A program made the translations under genes and the position numbers. A stretch of 64,000 nucleotides of DNA from JAVVHH01 sp963848035 (GTDB lineage: Bacteria > Pseudomonadota > Alphaproteobacteria > Acetobacterales > Acetobacteraceae), in contig CAWKCD010000001.1 in NCBI GenBank assembly GCA_963848035.1, positions 4,278,001-4,342,000 of the forward strand, read 5' to 3'. The notes beneath the pieces were generated by a model. It had not been told where the DNA came from. It saw only the letters and a list, made by a program, of their open reading frames with translations, and did no database searches. Positions 62,501-64,000 of the stretch are shown here, in pieces (position 1 is the stretch's first letter; each line of letters starts with the position of its first letter).

Positions 62501-62658
62501 GCTCCGAACTGCGCTATCCGCTGGGCCTGACCATCGTCGGCGGCCTGCTGCTCTCGCAGGTCCTGACGCTCTACACCACGCCGGTCATTTATCTCGCCTT
62601 CGAACGCCTGCGCCTTCGCTATCTGAGCGGGCGGCCAAGGCCTCTGGCCGCAGAGTAG
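59572..62658 (+). CDS. RND multidrug efflux pump (MdtB-like)
   Basis: A 1028-residue RND inner-membrane pump with twelve helices and two large periplasmic domains. The opening ARPIATSLLAIAILLAGVLGYRWLPVSALPSVDFPTIQVTTQLPG is of the MdtB kind. Helix 4 carries the proton-relay pair in ATGFVVDDAIVMIEN. Pore and docking blocks are PPVYSKVNPADAPIL and VGRLFNEFAVVLSTS; late KKNAIIMIDFALE also matches the family. This is the drug-type (HAE1/MdtBC) group, not heavy-metal HME pumps. The start is TTG, seven bases after the GST stop. The following pump gene abuts its stop. Confidence 0.93.
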   Translation: MSISAPFIARPIATSLLAIAILLAGVLGYRWLPVSALPSVDFPTIQVTTQLPGAGPETVATLITASLERQFGQITGLQSMTSTSSEGTSQITLTFDLNRKMDSAAQDVQAAINASTGTLPVNLPYPPVYSKVNPADAPILSLALTSDSIPIDKISDAADTILQPKLSQIDGVGKVTVQGGLRPAVRVRVDPARVAAYGLSLEDVRNAVAAANVNGAKGGFDGRRQAYAVGANDQLLSPDQYNSLVIAYKNGAPVRLSNVGSVIGGVENDRVSGWYNGKSAVVLDIQRQPGANIVQTVAAIREALPALQRSIPAQIRMQAVTDRTETIRASVFDVQVTLAMAIGLVVFVIYLFLRSARATLIPAVALPLSLIGTFGVMALCGYSLDNLSLMALTVATGFVVDDAIVMIENVVRFIEEGYSPLEAAYRGAKQIGFTIVSLTVSLIAVFIPLLFMSGVVGRLFNEFAVVLSTSVVVSAVISLTLTPMMCARLLRAEERPSRLTRWFERSFDATARFYHRTLMVVLEHQRATLLVALGTLIGTVGLYLIIPKGFLPQQDTGVIVAVTEAAQSASIPRMQVLQTKLAELVRRDPAVTGVTSFVGAGSINATPNTGRLTIALKPRPERDGVATVIARLQSQMNDVPGMSVFMQPVQDIQIGTRISRTQFQYTLMDTDAEELNIWAPKLVDHLRALPDMQDVATDQQTQGFALRVDVDRDAAMRFGVSMQNVQDILYDAFGQRQVSTIFSQANQYRVVLEADPAWQADPTALTQLRVPGTAGAQVPLSAIATVTRAIAPLAITHQAQFPAVTISFNLAPGASLSHAVAAVAQAEAELGMPETIVGSYSGDAAEFQRSLASEPWLILAAIVVIYIVLGVLYESTIHPVTILSTLPSAGIGALLALMLAGQDLSIVALVGIVLLMGIVKKNAIIMIDFALEAERDRGMSPRQAIEAACLLRYRPIMMTTAAALLGALPLVLEHGTGSELRYPLGLTIVGGLLLSQVLTLYTTPVIYLAFERLRLRYLSGRPRPLAAE

Positions 62659-64000
62659 ATGAACGTCTCGGCCCCCTTCATCCGCCGACCCGTTGCAACC
62701 TTCCTGCTGGCGCTCGGCATCCTGCTCACAGGCGCCGTCGCGATCCGCTTCCTCCCCGTCGCCCCGCTCCCGAGCGTCGACATCCCCACCATCGTCGTCT
62801 TCGCCGCCCGGCCCGGCGCCGACCCGGAAACCATGGCGGCCAGCATCGCCGCCCCGCTCGAGCGCCGCCTCGGCGAGATTCCGGGAGTCTCCGAGCTCAC
62901 CAGCACGAACAGCACCGGCAGCGTCTCCATCGTCATCCAGTTCGATATCGATCGCGACATCGAAGGCGCGGCCCACGACGTCCAGGCCGCCATCAACGCC
63001 GCCACCACCGATCTTCCGAGCGATCTGCCGACCCGGCCCTACTATCGCAAGTTCAACCCGGCCGAGATCCCGGTCCTGACCCTCTCGCTCACCAGCGACC
63101 GCCTCACCACCGCCCAGCTCTATGACGCCGCCGACACGATCCTCGCCCAGCGCCTCAGCCAGGTCGACGGCGTAAGCCAAGTGCAGGTGAATGGCGCCGA
63201 GAAACCAGCGGTCCGCGTACGCCTCAACCCGGCCGCGCTGCGCGCCGCCGGGCTCTCGAGCGCTGACGTCTACACCACCATCCGCGCTGCCAACGTGAAT
63301 GGCGCCACCGGGGGCTTGCAGGGCCCCGACCGTGCAGAACTGATCCAGCTCAACGGCCAGATCAGCCAGGCTGAGGACTACGCGAAACTCGTCCTGAAAA
63401 ACGCCAACGGTGCCACCGTCCGCCTCGGCGACGTCGCCGAAGTCCTCAACGGCGTCGCCAACACCAAACTCGCGGCCTGGGAAGGCACCAAGCGCGCCAT
63501 CCTGCTCACCGTCACCAAATCAGCCGGCGCCAACGTCATCGAGACCGTCGATCGCGTGAAGGCGACCCTACCGCAGCTCCTCACCTGGATACCCTCGGGC
63601 ATCAACGTCACCGTCCTCTCCGACCGCACCGGCACCATCCGCGCCAGCGTCGAGCACGTCGAAGTCTCGCTCGTCATCAGCGTCGCCCTCGTGCTGATGG
63701 TCGTCGCCATCTTCATGCGCCGCCTGGTGCCGACCCTGGCCGCCGCCGTCACCGTCCCGCTCAGCCTCTCCGGCACGCTCGCCGCGATGTACCTGCTCGG
63801 CTACAGCCTCGACAACTTCTCCCTGATGGCGCTCACCATCTCGGTCGGCTTCGTCGTCGACGACGCGATCGTCATGATCGAGAACATCCACCGCCACCAG
63901 GAGCGCGGCATGGGCCGGCTCCAAGCCGCCTTCGCTGGCTCCAAGCAGATTGGCTTCACCGTCATCTCCATCAGCGTCTCGCTGGTCGCCGTCTTCATCC
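62659..64000 (+). CDS. Second RND efflux pump (MdtC-like), cut by the window end
   Basis: The first 447 residues of a second RND pump; the reading frame is open to the right edge. It starts ATG directly after the TAG of the preceding pump gene. MNVSAPFIRRPVATFLLALGILLTG, then PLPSVDIPTIVVFAARPGADPETMAA and the proton-relay pair in FVVDDAIVMIEN, are typical. It differs throughout from its neighbour, in the way MdtC differs from MdtB, so a heteromeric B2C-type trimer is plausible. Length and the end of the operon cannot be judged here. Confidence 0.92.
   Translation, partial: MNVSAPFIRRPVATFLLALGILLTGAVAIRFLPVAPLPSVDIPTIVVFAARPGADPETMAASIAAPLERRLGEIPGVSELTSTNSTGSVSIVIQFDIDRDIEGAAHDVQAAINAATTDLPSDLPTRPYYRKFNPAEIPVLTLSLTSDRLTTAQLYDAADTILAQRLSQVDGVSQVQVNGAEKPAVRVRLNPAALRAAGLSSADVYTTIRAANVNGATGGLQGPDRAELIQLNGQISQAEDYAKLVLKNANGATVRLGDVAEVLNGVANTKLAAWEGTKRAILLTVTKSAGANVIETVDRVKATLPQLLTWIPSGINVTVLSDRTGTIRASVEHVEVSLVISVALVLMVVAIFMRRLVPTLAAAVTVPLSLSGTLAAMYLLGYSLDNFSLMALTISVGFVVDDAIVMIENIHRHQERGMGRLQAAFAGSKQIGFTVISISVSLVAVFI

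Noticed and set aside
1..64000. CRISPR arrays, insertion sequences, prophage or toxin-antitoxin modules
   Set aside because: I saw no regularly spaced repeats, transposase or integrase signatures, phage structural genes or paired small toxin/antitoxin frames on either strand.

Overview
The window reads as chromosomal DNA of a high-G+C alphaproteobacterium. The gene set (argD-argF near hslO, a CHAP lipoprotein, a PII-glutamine synthetase pair, a UbiB-like kinase, small conserved lipoproteins) fits Acetobacteraceae/Rhodospirillales best; this is inferred from gene content, not from a search. I see no insertion sequence, prophage, plasmid origin or CRISPR array. The largest gene-free stretch is the control region at 4980-5260, and no gap exceeds about 300 bases.

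Layout. 1-5000: M20 amidohydrolase, GNAT, two small unknown genes, an orphan substrate-binding protein, tRNA-His and an aminotransferase. 5060-7135: the nitrogen-control block glnB-glnA, with a sigma-54 promoter and a structured leader. 7132-13292: a GT87-like membrane protein, a porin, an acetamidase/formamidase, tatA, a CHAP lipoprotein, azlD, azlC (frameshifted) and recX. 13495-20259: argD, argF, small proteins, a TMEM175-like channel, a frameshifted peptide-binding protein, a GNAT, hslO and a lipoprotein. 20369-22333: a hybrid histidine kinase whose membrane domain carries the full plant ethylene-receptor ligand signature. 22321-29743: acyl-CoA ligase, M3 peptidase, UbiB-like kinase, Ada and an MFS exporter. 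29824-38534: envelope genes (O-glycosylation ligase-like protein, LptF, a second GT87-like protein, GT2, VTT-type protein) with a frameshifted FAD oxidase and RmuC among them. 38531-45291: a transketolase/AceE-like enzyme and a frameshifted malonyl-CoA decarboxylase, then the NAD(P)HX repair enzyme, a ParA ATPase and an EamA transporter.

45300-53826 (minus strand) looks like one operon: livG, livF, two tandem substrate-binding proteins, livH, livM, then a Pat-type protein acyltransferase and possibly the EamA gene. 54828-64000 (plus strand) is a second long operon with mostly overlapping start/stop codons: ECF sigma factor, probable anti-sigma protein, periplasmic sensor-like protein, outer-membrane efflux lipoprotein, membrane-fusion protein, glutathione S-transferase and two MdtB/MdtC-type RND pumps, the last cut by the window end. 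The natural reading is a sigma/anti-sigma/sensor module driving its own efflux system.

Four genes (azlC, the peptide-binding protein, the FAD oxidase twice, malonyl-CoA decarboxylase) carry five frameshifts in total, every one equivalent to a single extra base. This uniform direction makes insertion-type sequencing error a serious alternative to gene decay. Most convergent gene pairs abut or overlap at their stop codons, leaving no space for terminators.
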